Below are positions 1 to 11,073 of a DNA stretch of 64,000 nucleotides, piece by piece; the first letter of the stretch is position 1, and every line of letters starts with the position of its first letter. The notes below the pieces were generated by a model. That model saw only the letters and a program-made list of their open reading frames with translations, was not told where the DNA came from and searched no databases. Position numbers and translations under genes: made by a program. The stretch lies in the NCBI RefSeq assembly GCF_030272615.1, contig NC_081415.1, positions 370,695,809-370,759,808 on the forward strand, written 5' to 3'. This DNA comes from Cryptomeria japonica (lineage: Eukaryota; Streptophyta; Pinopsida; Cupressales; Cupressaceae).

Positions 1-448
1 AGGAGGACCAGATTAGGTCTATTGCTGTAGATGAGAACAATGTCCTTCCAGCCCCTCCCTGGGACCAAATAATTTGCAGCATAATCCCCTAGGATACCTT
101 TAAGGTGAATCATGATTTGATGGAAACGAGTGTTGACCAAAGGCCTGTCCTCCGTCCAAAAATCCTCCCATAATCTCACCTTTTTACCATCTCCTAGCTA
201 CCACTCAGACCTTCTCTAACCATCACTTTGTTCTTCAGGATGTTGTTCCACAACTTGGAACCTTGGGGAAGGTCAGTTGTATTCAAATTATAAAAGAAAT
301 GCTCCCGGCCCAAGTACTTAGCTTTGATGATGTTGCACCAGTCCGCCTCACCTTTAGTTAGGGTCCATCCAATTTTGGCAATAAGCACCTTATTGAGGGT
401 ATTGATCTTTCTTATACCCAAACCTCCCAGAGATTTGGGTAAACACAT
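1..448 (-). pseudogene. LINE ORF2, C-terminal region (continues off window)
   Basis: Continuation of LINE ORF2 after an in-frame TAG. The motif CLPKSLGGLGIRK and the following NKVLIAKIGW and KAKYLG are the usual segment after the reverse transcriptase in plant L1 proteins. A frameshift near 200 moves the frame to one reading GKKVRLWEDFW, the standard lead-in to the zf-RVT region, up to the window edge. Any zinc finger and RNase H domain would lie outside. Function is inferred from family order. Confidence 0.75.
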
Positions 449-454
449 AGTATC

Positions 455-2185
455 CTAATTGACCAGCACAAGGTGTTTTTTTTCCTCTAAGCCAGTCCAT
501 AAAAAGTTTCTTTGTATTTTTTCAAGTTTTTCTCCCATGGTCCTTGATATTTTAAACATGGAGAGGAAGTACACTGAAATTCCCTGTAGGGAGGTTGCGA
601 GAAGCTGGAGCTTCCCCGAACTACTGAGGAATTTACCTTTCCATCCCATAATTTTTTTCTGCATTCGTTCCAAGATAGAGTTGCACAAGGTGAGGGTAAC
701 TTCCTTGACCGTGAGGGGGAGACCCAGGTAGGTCCCTGGAAGAGTTGCCACTTTGCATCTGAGGATGGAGATAATTTTGAGTTGGAGGTCATTTGGAGTG
801 TTGAAGAAGTAGAGATTACTCTTCTCATAGTTGATGCATTGTTTCGACGCCTTGGCATAGTCCACCAGTAGGATCTTCCATCCTTTAGCCTCCATGACAG
901 AAGTCCTACCAAAAAGGAAAGTGTCATCCATGAACTGTTGAATATTTGAGGGGGGTAGTGTGGAGGCCACTTTGAATCCTTGGAGCCTACCATTGGTGAC
1001 CAGATGGGTCACATTTCTATTTAAGACTTCATCTATCATGATAAACAGATAAGGGGAGAAAGGATCGCCCTGTTGGATACCTTTCTCAGCTTTGAAGCAT
1101 CCCCTAGGAGTCCCATTAACCAGAACTGAGAATTGAACCATGGTCACACATTCTCGAATCATATTCACCATTTTTTGGTTAAATCCCAATTTTAGAAGCA
1201 CTTTGAAAAGAAACTCCCAATTAACCTTATCATAAGCTTTTGATATATCAAGTTTAAAGACCATACCTGGCAATTTTCTCCTATCCATGGAGTGGATTAT
1301 CTCATGAGTTGCAATGGCAACATCCAAAATTTGGCATCCCGAGATGAAGCCTTTCTGAGATGGACTAATATTTTTTTCTAGGAAGGGTTTAATCCTATTC
1401 ACAAGGACCTTGGAGAGAATTTTATAAATGGTATTGAAAAGGCTTATGGGTCGATACTCCTTCAAGTAGGTGGGAGTAGTGGTCTTGGGGATGAGGACAA
1501 TGAAGGTGTTGTTGATCTTTTTCAGCAGTCTCCCCATTTTGAATAAATCTTGAACAGCTTTGGTGACATCATAACTAACAATGTCCCAAAAGTCCTGGAA
1601 GAACGCCGGGGGGAAACCATCTGGGCCTGATGTCTTGTAGGCTCCCATTGCAAAGATAGCCTTGTAAACTTCATCAGTTGAGATGGGAGACAAAAGTTGT
1701 CAGTTGTTGTCCTCATTGATGGCCATCGGTAGCTTAATCACAAGGCAGTCCTGCAGCAAAGAATCCCTTCCACCATCTGCATACAGTCTGGTGAAAAATT
1801 CCACCGCACTATATCCAAGTAGAGAGTCCTCAGAGATCACTTGGCCAGTTTCATCCTTAATACTTTTGATATAGTTTCTCCTCTTGTGGATAGAAGTCGA
1901 TCTGTGGAAGAAAGTAGAATTTATGTCCCCTTCTTTCAACCACTGGATCCTAGATCTCTGCTTCCAGTACACTTCTTCCTTGGAGAGAGTATCTTTCCAG
2001 CTCTTGCAGCAATATTCCTCCTCCTTCAAAATGGGGTATGGGGGGTTACTGATAGCCATAATATTCTGAAGATGTTCCATTCTGGCTCCCAGGTCCTTTC
2101 TTTTGAAGATATCTCCAAATGTGGTCCTATTCCACCCTTTGACTTCCCTTCTAATTAACTTTAGTTTCTCCATAATTCGTAACAT
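455..2185 (-). pseudogene. LINE ORF2, reverse transcriptase domain
   Basis: Central part of ORF2, the RNA-dependent DNA polymerase of target-primed reverse transcription. The segments 2185-1700 and 1693-455 are in the same frame, separated by one TGA. Visible motifs in order: GPDGFPPAFFQDFW, LIPKTTTPTYLKEYRPISL, KVLVNRIKPFL, SQKGFISGCQILD, VFKLDISKAYDKVNW (motif A Asp), KGIQQGDPFSPYLFIM and FMDDTFLFG. The last is the FADD catalytic box with Ala changed to Met but both Asp kept. The thumb region with GTYLGLPL and MGWKGKFLSSSGKLQL follows. The frame ends at a TAG at 455-457 where Trp is usual, after which homology continues in the same frame. Confidence 0.92.
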
Positions 2186-2220
2186 GGCAGTCCCTTGGAT
2201 CAGGGTGGTCCACTAGCATC

Positions 2221-2951
2221 TTACCATTTCTCTGAAGTCTTGGTGTGAGGCCCACATGATCTCATATCGAAAGGGGGGGGACCCTGGTAGGGTCTGTCAT
2301 TCCAGTGGAGAAGAAGGGGGTTGTGGTCAGACGCAGTCCTTGGGAGGGTTTTCAGGTAAGAGCTATTTCCAATGTCCCAATTGGAGGAAATTAGGAATCT
2401 ATCCAATCTAACTTGGATCAAATGTTTGCCTTTCCTATTATTCGACCAGGTGAAGGGGGCACCATGTAGATCAATATCCATAAGGCTTGTAGAACTGATG
2501 AAACTAGCTAGGTCACCCATGTTGTCAGAGAAATCTTCCAAACCACCACACTTTTGGGACGGGTAGAGGGGGGATTTGAAATCTCCCACAAGCATAAACT
2601 GGTCCTTGTGGTTATTCCTAATGATATTAGAAATTTCCTCCCACAGGAGTCGTCTCCCCGATCTTGAGTTGGGAGCATAGATATTGAACATCTGCCAGCA
2701 TTGTTCCCCATAATGAAGGGAAACCGCTAGGAAATTTTGGGAGCAATACCCCCAGAAGCCCCCAAGGCATCAACATACAGAGAGTCCGCTCCAGGCCAAA
2801 GTTTACCAGCAACCGCAACAAAATTTTGAAAGGGCATCTTGACTTCTTGAATGAGGCAAGCGTCAATTTTCATCTCGAGAATGATTAGTTTTATGGTGAA
2901 CTGCTTCTGGGGGCTGTTCAGACCCCTTATGTTCCAAGAGAGGAACTTCAT
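2221..2951 (-). pseudogene. LINE ORF2, endonuclease domain (frameshifted)
   Basis: N-terminal part of ORF2, an APE-like endonuclease that would nick target DNA to prime reverse transcription. It starts at 2951 with MKFLSWNIRGLN, the standard start of plant LINE ORF2, followed by LIQEVKM holding the catalytic Glu. A frameshift between about 2690 and 2730 separates this from the next segment. That segment has LVGDFKSPLYP (the GDFN-type motif), GAPFTWSNNR, LDRFLIS and ASDHNPLLL, where the SDH catalytic His motif is intact. A second frameshift near 2200 is needed to reach the reverse transcriptase frame. The order and spacing of motifs are normal for the family. Confidence 0.85.
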
Positions 2952-3103
2952 TTCTTGCTTTTATTAAGTCCATCCAGGGTCAGTTGTCTGCCCTTTGCAA
3001 TGTCCCTTTCCATAACCTTGTGCCTTGGGACTCTTTCTGAGGGTCTGCCTACTTTGTTTTCGTTACCCCCCACATCTGCTTTCTTGGCCTTGACTTTCTC
3101 CTT

Positions 3104-4502
3104 CTAGGTTATACATTCTTCATTATCCATCCGGGGGGAGCCCGGGGGGAACACTTTCAGTGGAGTTACCAGGGAGTTTCCAAGGTGTGCATCTCTATCC
3201 CCTGTTATAGGGGAGAGAGGGGTTGAAGAGGTGGGTAAGCTATTTTCAGTTAAAAGAGGCTTGGCCAAGGCCGAGGTGAGGGCTATCACCTGCGGGATCT
3301 CCCCCTCTTCTAGGGGAATGCTTGAGTTTTTTATTGGGTCTGCTGGGGATTTTAAGATATCAAGGATCTTATCTGTGTGTGGGTAATCTTCAAAAAATTC
3401 ATTCACAGTAGTCAGCTCAAGGGGAGCCGAGGATGATCGGTCACCAGGGTTGATGGGTTTGGCCCAGATGGCTTTATTTTTGAGCTTGTGTTCTGCAACC
3501 ACGGGGGCTTTACAATCAGTATATGAATGCCCCTGGTTATTGTATTTCTGGCAATACAAGGTGGCATTTTCGTACACAATAGCTAGGACCATTTTCCCAT
3601 TTTGATTTTAGGGAGATAAAGTTTGGGAGAGCCTTGTTAATAGTGACATTGACACAAAAACGAGCATACACCAACCTGGATTTGTTAAGAGTGATCAAGT
3701 CCGTTGCAACAAAGCTACCAAACGAGTTTCCAATCCAACAGAAGATTTGTTCATCCCAGAATTCTAGAGGGAGTCCAAGAAGCCTAACCCAAACAGGAGC
3801 CATGCGGTTTAGTTCTGTGGAGGGGTCAAAACCAGGCTTCCATTTAGCCATGGTTAGGAAATTCTTTCCATAAGACCAAGACCCCAACAGAACATAGATC
3901 AGATCCCCGTCAGTGTTGAACTTGAATAGAAAGCGTCCCCCCGGCATAGTTGAAACCTCCAGGCTTCCTTTAAGCTTCCAACAAGATTTTTCCCATCGCC
4001 TGACCATGTCAATAGATGGTCGAAAGGAGAAGAAATGACCAACTATTTCCAGGTGAAGGGAAGAGGTGATTTTGTCCATCAGGTTGTCCGAGAGTTTGAT
4101 CTCCGTTCCGTCTTCTGTTTGGGAGAAGGTGGCCATAGCATCTTCAGGGGTCGACTTTGTTGACCCAAGGAGGGCATTCTTCCAGCTAGTCTTGGGATTC
4201 TCCTTCACAAGATCCACATCCTCCTGTCTGAAAGAAGTTTCCAGTTCGAGATGGGGTATATTCCTTTCATCCCCTTTTAGGCCAGTATCAGTCAGACCTG
4301 GTGAAGTGGAAGGGGTGTGAAGGTAGGCATTTTCTTCCATATGGTCTGTAGACCGTGGGGACCCCGCAGCCGACTCAGCAGCATGTGCACTGACCATAGA
4401 AATGGGTGTTGGGTCCAGCGGTGGAGGGGGGACCTCCCTAGAGGGGGCGGTCATCCAGGGACACAAGTTCAAACGCAAAGCAAGCGGGAGAGTTGTAGAC
4501 AA
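3104..4502 (-). pseudogene. LINE ORF1: DUF4283-like RNA-binding protein with damaged zinc knuckle
   Basis: First ORF of the LINE, expected to bind the element's RNA and form the ribonucleoprotein. The segment starting at 4502 has a low-complexity, Pro/Ser/Glu-rich N-terminal third. It is followed by a DUF4283-like region with hydrophobic-Trp signatures (RRWEKSCW, GSWSYGKNFL, PVWVRLLGLPLEFWDE), the usual form in plant LINE and Gag-like proteins. A frameshift near 3595 moves the frame to the segment ending at 3104. That segment carries a zinc-knuckle remnant, YCQKYNNQGHSYTDC, in which the second Cys of CX2CX4HX4C is Tyr. The C-terminal tail is Pro/Ser/Thr-rich and acidic. Family identity comes from motif recognition; breakage is seen directly. 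Confidence 0.8.
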
Positions 4503-4604
4503 GATTTCCTTTATTATTTGAAAATATTGAAATCAAGTCTTAGTTGGGGTTTGTATATTGATTAGTGTTTTTTGTCTATTTTACATGTACAATGACCATT
4601 GAGC

Positions 4605-5370
4605 TTTGTGGATTTGTTGAATGCACCTGATTCGCCCATGGATCGAGAAAGGGCGGATGTATGTATCTCTACTTTATTTTCTTGATTTCATGATTATATG
4701 GACATGTACATGTGAACTTGTGATAAATTATAATCTTGTAATTTTTTCATACAGGAAATATCCATAACTGCTTCATCAATGGTGAGACCTCCTTCGTGCA
4801 CTGCAGAAGCATCTCAAGATCCAGTACACTTATATTTGATATATTACATTAACTGATTTTAACCTACAATACTTATCATTATATTAATTGTATTTAATCT
4901 TTGATCATTTTTTGTATACGTAATAGCGACAATTTCTCCATCGATGGTGAGCCATCCTCAGCCCATTGGAGAAGCATCTCAGGCACCGGTACGTCATTGT
5001 TCTCTATATTATAGCTTTAAGTGATTTTGATGTATTTATGTTAGTACATTGTATTAATTGTACACTTAATCTACAATAGCCCCCTTCGCGGTTCGGCCAT
5101 AACATAGATCCTTTTAAGTTTGTCTTCAAGAAAACTCCTAAGAGTGACAAGGAGAGGAGAGAAAATGCATTAGCTCTGAGATCAGCCGATGAGGTAATCT
5201 ACATTTCAATTGAAAAGGAATTATAGTTAAATTAATAGTTATGTTGTTAATTGTGAACTATTTTCTACAAAATAATTCTAACTTGGCTTTTGAATTATGG
5301 TTTTGCAGCCATCTACAAAGCCGTGTACTGCATCGAAGAGGCTTGATTTTGATGATCCACCACGAGTTTA
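4605..5370 (+). pseudogene. Copy A facing gene, last exons (unrecognised product)
   Basis: I do not recognise the product. Short coding-like blocks with splice-like borders run on the plus strand. A block ends near 4657 at a possible GT. A second starts after CATACAG near 4755 (EISITASSMV...EASQDP). A third starts after ATAG near 4926 (TISPSMV...GEASQAP). A fourth starts after AATAG near 5081 (PPSRFGHNIDPFKF...ALRSADE). The last starts after TTTTGCAG near 5310 and ends with FDDPPRV and TAG at about 5368-5370. Blocks two and three look like duplicates of each other, and block three has a phase problem, so the gene may be broken. Copy B has a gene of the same plan in the same relative place. 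Confidence 0.4.
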
Positions 5371-5618
5371 GGATCATATAGTATTAGTTGTGGTCATAGA
5401 ATGACCAATACATATAGATATATTCTAATTTTTTATTGTATATTGATTTGGACATGGCATATGCCACATTTTTGTAATACTTGTATTGACTTGGCAGACA
5501 TGCCTTATATATAAAAAAATCAGCTCATGGGCATTTATATATACAAAAAATGAATATAGAACAATTCATCAATGATATATACAAAATTCTCAAAATCATT
5601 CTACTCTGAACCATAGAA

Positions 5619-8536
5619 TCAATCAAGTGAGCCTTCAGAATCGGCTCTAACATGTATTGTGTCAAGTATTGCCTCATGGTCAGATTCACGAACTTTCCAT
5701 AAAATCTTGTTATGAGGTCTACCACAATACTTCATCAAATGAATATTTTTTGCAACAACAAGGTTAGAGAAATGAAGAATATGTTTGTGTGTTTCAAAGT
5801 CCTCGAACAACCAAACATCAGAATTCTTAATAGGGTATCTCCTAAGCCATGTTCATGTCACGGCAACAGACCCTATTGGGTACTCAATACCCTCTCCATC
5901 AATGATTGTGGTTGTCAATTTTCATTTAGGCTCAACACAACAAAACAAATAGTAATCCATTCCTTCTTCATTGTTCTCTTCTACAACAACTACATACACA
6001 TGACTTGCATTTTATAAAGTGATAATTAATACCAAAAATAAAGTATGATGTACAACAAAATGAACCAAAAAGAATACTTGCAAAAAAATTAACTCAAAAA
6101 ATCACCTGAATCCACTAGGTCGGATAATGGTCAAAATCCAATGATGTCTCCATCTAGCTCAATTGTAGTGCTTTGGGAATTTGATATGTATCAATGGGAA
6201 CCAACGGTCTACAAGACCATTTGTCAACCCACTCTTGTGATTCACATTCTTCCCACAAACAATACATGTATGAAGAGAAAAAACATACCATCTGTCTCAT
6301 ATAAATTACTAGTGAACTTGCATTTGAACTCATAAATGAGTGCATGTTACTCGATCCTAAAACTGTACAACAATCTAGATAGTTTTCAATGTTAAATTCA
6401 GTGATCAACCAAAAATATCTACGAACCATTGATGTACCTGGATTACTTGGACCCATCATAGACTTATACCATCACACAATTATTTATGCATCTATCAACT
6501 CAGCACCATCTTTGTACTTCAAGTCTTCTCTATCTAGGGCTCTTTTTACACATGCTCCTACACCATCGTGCTCTCCCTTACCATGTCCAACTTTAGTAAA
6601 ATTTCAAAAATGTTGTACACCACTTGTGATATGCATTCCTGTCAACCAATAAAACATCCTTGCATTATTGAATTGTGTGGTGCAATTATCTGACCATATT
6701 AAGTGTCGGTTGTATTGTATGTCTCTTTCCTTTGAATTATCATAGAAAACTTTAAAGCACCCTTGTACAAACTCTGATGAATGAGTACAATCATCACTTA
6801 TGTAGAAGTGATACTCTCTTACAACCTTTCTATCCTCCTCTGTGCTATCATTTGCATGCATGAATGTTATGTGTACAAAAATAGAAACTTGTGTAGAATG
6901 ATAATACATAGATTGCACTTCATTTTGAGGTTGTAGTGTATAATTTTCAATAAAATAAACAATAGAGACAATAGTTCCAAGAGGAAATGTGTCCTTACAT
7001 AACTTGAATTTCTCATCTAACCATCGAGCTCTATGTGTATGCATTGCGTACTCATAAACTAGTTTCTCTTGAAACATTTTCATAAATTCAGCTACACATA
7101 TATCATTTTTCACTAGCTCACATCTCTTCAAATCTTTTCCATCTTTAACTCCATATGTGACTGTCTTGTATTTTCCAAAAGAAACTAGTTTCCTACCAAT
7201 TTCATGTGTTCTCTCCAAATGTACACATCTTGGTAAATGTTGCAAACCACCTCATATAGCACAAGAACCTTCCAAACAGGGCATCTTATAATAAATGCAA
7301 CCATCATGTCTATTACATAGAACACTTGAAATAAATTCTCTTACCAATGTAGGAGGTGATTGTATATTGCATTCCTGCAAAACATTGTAAGTGTGCAAAG
7401 TAGAACAAATATGACGAAAAATATCATAGTGCATGGAAAATTCAATATGCATCCTACAACAACACGTGGTGCGTACATGATTAATCTTAATATAAAAAGG
7501 TTTTTTCATTTTAAAAAATCTTTGATAAATTCTTATTTGAGGAAACTTTTCAAGGAATCTTTCATAAAATTTTGTTTGAGTCATATCCAAATAGTGTTTG
7601 GCATGCGACTCATGATTTGTAGACCCGATTCACCTTCTAACAATATCTCTTTGGTTGGGCAAAACTCTTGTGTTGTCATGCCAAAAAAATTCAATTAATG
7701 ATCTTAGTGCATCAACAACAACCTTGTCTTTGCATGGTAGTCTACTCGAGAATGCCCAAAGAGAATTATTATTAGGTTCCTCTATTTTTTCTCACCTTTG
7801 TAATGCTTTACTTAATGTTGTTCTACTAACGTTTAACAACTTACTTGTTTTTCTTATCAAACGATCTTTTTTTATTTTCTTGCTCATTATGGTTGATGTA
7901 ATGACATGTCGAGTAGCATTAGAATCTTTAGTACATGTTTTTGAACCAATAGCTTGATATGCATCAAATAGATTTTTTAAAATAGTTCTTTTGTTATTAC
8001 TTTCAGATGATCTTAGGACTAGAATTTTCATTCTCTCTAAAATTCAAATTTTTAATCATTTGAACAATTAATTGACATCTTGCAGTTTGATTTAAGTTTT
8101 CAAAATAGTTTTGCCATATTCTTTTAACCATTCTCCTACAAGTTCGTTCATTCATTTTATCAAGCATTGGATTCAATATATTCTCATCAATGTCAATTAG
8201 ATACTTTGGTTTCCTACGAATGATTCTAGGAGATGTTAACATCGATGCATTGTGTACATTCAGTTCATTAAATAGAGCAGGTGTATGTTCATCATTTAAT
8301 TGAATATTAAATGTGGTATCTTCTTCAATTGCATTAGGTTCATACGGTAAATCAAATGTCTCATCTTGAATTGCATTAGGTGCATTATGTTCATTTGGTA
8401 AATCGAATTGAGATGTTGAGGATGACACACCTTATTCTCCCATTGTTCTTATGTCATGTAATTTCTTCATATGTTGCCTTTGTCTTTCCTTTTCAGCCTC
8501 TCGTTGTTCCATCGGTCCTCACTTGTTATTTCCCAT
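5619..8536 (-). pseudogene. Copy A transposase-like protein (degenerate)
   Basis: A protein of about 900 residues can be followed across several stops and frameshifts by alignment with copy B. The order is as follows. The start is MGNNK at 8536. An N-terminal segment (8428-8003) ends in RCQLIVQMIKNL. An HTH-like segment (8031-7792) has KDSNATRHVI and LLNVSRTTLSKAL. Next come FWHDNTRV (near 7690) and LDMTQTKF. A Cys block, TCCCRMHIEF, lies near 7465. The core has VYFIENYTLQPQ, WSDNCTTQF and GHGKGEHDG. The C-terminal module has NNEEGMDYYL, CVEPK and FSNLVVAKNI. The core matches a DDE-type nuclease pattern, but the first candidate catalytic Asp (VDF in copy B) is Tyr here and a TGA replaces Trp before GHGKG. 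The superfamily is not assigned. Confidence 0.6.
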
Positions 8537-9064
8537 GGTTGATATCGGTTGTCCTAAATAAAACCATATTACATATATATGTAAACAAAAGCTCATAAAC
8601 TAACAAATAACCATAAATATGCATCTTATCATTATTTTTTTGAATCAAAACTATTAAACAATCACAATAATTTTGACAAAACTAATAAGAACAACAATTC
8701 AATCATTTGAAATCATGTAAAAATAAAAAATTCACTTACTTCTATGTATAAAATGGTGATAGAAGTGCAAACACAGTTGTAGTGGGGCCTTCAACAACCT
8801 CAAAAACTTCTTTTGAGGCCGTTGAGGCTCTTGGGAAAATAAAACTATGTCTAAGTACCCCGTACGCAGTATATTAATAACCACATGCGTGCTGCTAGTC
8901 CCTAAAATGTTGGCAAGCCCAACGGTATTTTTTTCACCCTGTACGTGCTTAGAACTCATAATTAGCACGTACACACTCCTACGCCTTAAAAATGCTATGG
9001 CACGGCAATGAACTAATAGGCTCAGTACCCTATACGCGCTATTTATAGTAAATAAAATGTAAAG

Positions 9065-9150
9065 GAAAAGAAAGGGAGAGGGAGAGAGGGAGGGAGGGAG
9101 ATAAGAAGAGAGAGAGGGATGGGGTATGGAGAGAGAGAGAGAGAGAGGGG
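9065..9150. repeat. GA-rich simple repeat
   Basis: Purine-rich low-complexity tract (GAGAGA, GGGAGG units) inside the copy A flank. It creates spurious open frames on the opposite strand. Confidence 0.85.
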
Positions 9151-9214
9151 CACCTTGTACGCGCTTGAGAGGGGGAGATAGGAAGACAATACACATACAT
9201 ACACACATATGTGT

Positions 9215-9395
9215 GCATATATATACTTAATATAATATATATTATATATTATTATATACATATATATATTATTATATTATTATATACATATATATATTAT
9301 TATATTATTATATACATATATATATATATTATATATATATATATATTATTATATATATATATATATATATTATTATATATATATATATATCTATA
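9215..9395. repeat. AT microsatellite
   Basis: Long run of TA and TATTAT units between two groups of GTACGCGCTT repeats. The open frames across it are low-complexity artefacts. Confidence 0.95.
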
Positions 9396-9545
9396 TTATA
9401 CACACTCCCAAATTTTAAACAAAAGTAGCGCGTATGCATTGTTTATAGTAAAGATAGAGCGTACGCGCTTCTTACACCATAAGTATCCCATACGCGCTTC
9501 TTATACCATAGGTACCTCGTATACGCTTTTGACTGTTTAGGCTTG

Positions 9546-10625
9546 GAATTAGGCCTAGATGACAAAGCTACAGTTTGGAAGTTTGATTTCCCTCCATTTC
9601 CCTCATTTTTGACGTGTTTTATTTTATCAACTTGGTTTCTCGACTTTGTCATCATCAGGTTTACACTTCATCAAGTGGGTATTTCTAAAATTGCCACCAT
9701 ATTTTCACCCATCTTCTGATCTTTCTAACCATATAATTGTTTTTAAATTTGAACAACAATAACATATTATTATTGAATTTCTTTAATTACTGTCTCCATA
9801 GTTCTCACAGACATACGTGTACTATTTTTGTAATAAATTTTGATCTACTTATCCAAATTTAAAAAACTTGATATATTATTGTAGTGCACTTTATTCTTTA
9901 CAATTTAAAAAAATAAATTGAATTTTCAATTTTTTTAGTACAACTTATGCTTCACACATGAATAGCTAATTTTTCAGGATGTGTTCGATTGAAAAAATCA
10001 TTAAAAAAAAATACTCAACAAAAAATTACAAATAAATACACATCTTCTAGTGCTCACTCTTAACTATCTTTCTGCCAAAGGATTTGTCAAAATACTAAAT
10101 CTAACTATGACTTTTTTTATGCGTACTTCAGACACTATGTTATGTTTTTCAAAAAACATCAGGGTCTGTTTTTCGTGCATGAGGGATTTGACCCCCTTAA
10201 TCTTATCCAATTTTGAAAAATTTTAGTAGTTTGGAAACTAGATTCAGAGTATTACAATATTTTTTGTTTGATTATCTTCATATCTTGAGTGGATGACTTT
10301 CAAATTTTGCCTCCAAGTTCAGGTTCACCTGATTTCAGAAGGAAAAAAAAAAAGTGTCCTCTTATACCCCCCTTTTTTACCACCATCTTGGTGCACTTAC
10401 CCATTCACTCTTTTTTCTCTATTTCTTTTGGCCTATTACATACTACTTTGTGAAAATTTTTAGAATCCTATCACTATGGCCCTGAATTCCCTTTTATAAG
10501 CACAAGGGAGAAAAACAAGCTTGAAGCCATGAGTGACACATGTCAAAATATCATTAATTATATTTTGCAGAAATGCTACCAAAAGTAGCTTCCAATCAGC
10601 CTTGCATGCAAGTGTTTATGGTTCA
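9546..10625. other. Unassigned AT-rich sequence
   Basis: No coding frame, repeat unit or element terminus could be supported here. The stretch separates copy A from the left half of the interrupted coding-like frame, and has many short A/T runs. Confidence 0.5.
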
Positions 10626-11073
10626 TTAATTGTAGTAGATGCAAGGATTGAATTTGGGAACTAGAGCTCCATCCTTGATTAATTTTCTTAGGTGGTCCTT
10701 TCTGTACTTGAACTGACTGTCATGGGGGTTTAGATTTGGAAGTTGGAGTAGATGCACATGAACATGTTTGAAGTAGTTGAGCTTTCCAATTAACTTGCCA
10801 AAATTAATAACCTGCATAGGAAAAATAAAAAAAAAGACATACCAAAATTGATGCAGCCTTAATCACACCTCCTCCTCAGGATGATCTTCTTATAAAGAGC
10901 AATATTTTATATGCCAAACTTCAACCTCATTGGTTGGCCAAACAAAGGACTTTAGGCTTTGCAATCTGTTCATTGCATCCATTGTTTTTGGAGTTGGCAT
11001 GGTTGAAGTTTCTAAAGTGAACTTATGATACCGAGAATCCACATCGATGATTTTATCAATGATCATATGATAG
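10626..11073 (-). pseudogene. Downstream half of long unrecognised frame split by the Gypsy element
   Basis: Coding-like sequence reading away from the Gypsy insertion on the minus strand. It starts at the target site (HMIIDKIIDVDSRYHKF), continues to WHIKYCSL and a stop at 10890, then to a second block, VINFGKLIGKLNYFKH to FNPCIYYN, ending at 10626. The frame at the target site is continuous with the segment ending at 27164 on the other side of the Gypsy element, so both halves belonged to one frame before insertion. The product is not recognised. Confidence 0.45.
11069..11073. repeat. Target site duplication GATAG (left)
   Basis: GATAG directly precedes the TG terminus of the left LTR and is repeated exactly at 27164-27168 after the CA terminus of the right LTR. 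Five bases is the normal size for a Ty3/Gypsy insertion. Confidence 0.95.

Larger units (their letters stand above)
1..4510 (-). mobile_element. Degenerate plant L1-type LINE, 3' end outside window
   Basis: Non-LTR retrotransposon read on the minus strand. Its order is ORF1 (nucleic-acid-binding, DUF4283-like plus a zinc knuckle), a gap of about 150 bp, then ORF2 (APE-type endonuclease, reverse transcriptase, C-terminal region) running off the left window edge. No terminal repeats are seen, as expected for a LINE. Several stops and frameshifts make it non-functional. The 3' tail and target duplication lie outside the window. The exact 5' boundary is uncertain: ORF1 starts at 4502, and sequence of another element (copy A) is recognisable from about 4600, so the LINE probably inserted into that element. 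Confidence 0.88.
8862..9530. repeat. Copy A subterminal repeats (GTACGCGCTT type)
   Basis: About eight variants of a 10-mer near GTACGCGCTT lie upstream of the copy A transposase. They are at 8862, 8941, 8965 (inverted), 9031, 9157, 9428 (inverted), 9461, 9490 and a weaker one at 9519. Several are preceded by CCC or followed by CTTA/TTATA. Short repeats in both orientations near transposon ends are typical transposase-binding sites in several DNA transposon superfamilies; that role is inferred here. The CpG-rich motif stands out in a very AT-rich stretch. Confidence 0.6.
4600..9545. mobile_element. Two-gene DNA transposon, copy A (left end cut by LINE)
   Basis: A candidate class II element, defined by comparison with copy B at about 31.2-40.9 kb. 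It has a transposase-like pseudogene on the minus strand (8536-5619). Facing it is the 3' end of a small spliced gene on the plus strand (about 4605-5370), and GTACGCGCTT-type repeats lie beyond the transposase start (8862-9530). The convergent arrangement is the same as in copy B. The left part of the facing gene is missing, replaced by the LINE, so the left terminus lies off-window or is lost. I see no clear terminal inverted repeat or target duplication. The right boundary is placed after the last repeat and is approximate. Confidence 0.55.

Noticed and set aside
487-993. 168-codon minus-strand frame in the LINE
   Set aside because: Alternative frame of the reverse transcriptase region; the motif-bearing frame is different.
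9043-9540. Open frames across GA and TA repeats
   Set aside because: Composition is entirely simple-sequence; no protein signature.
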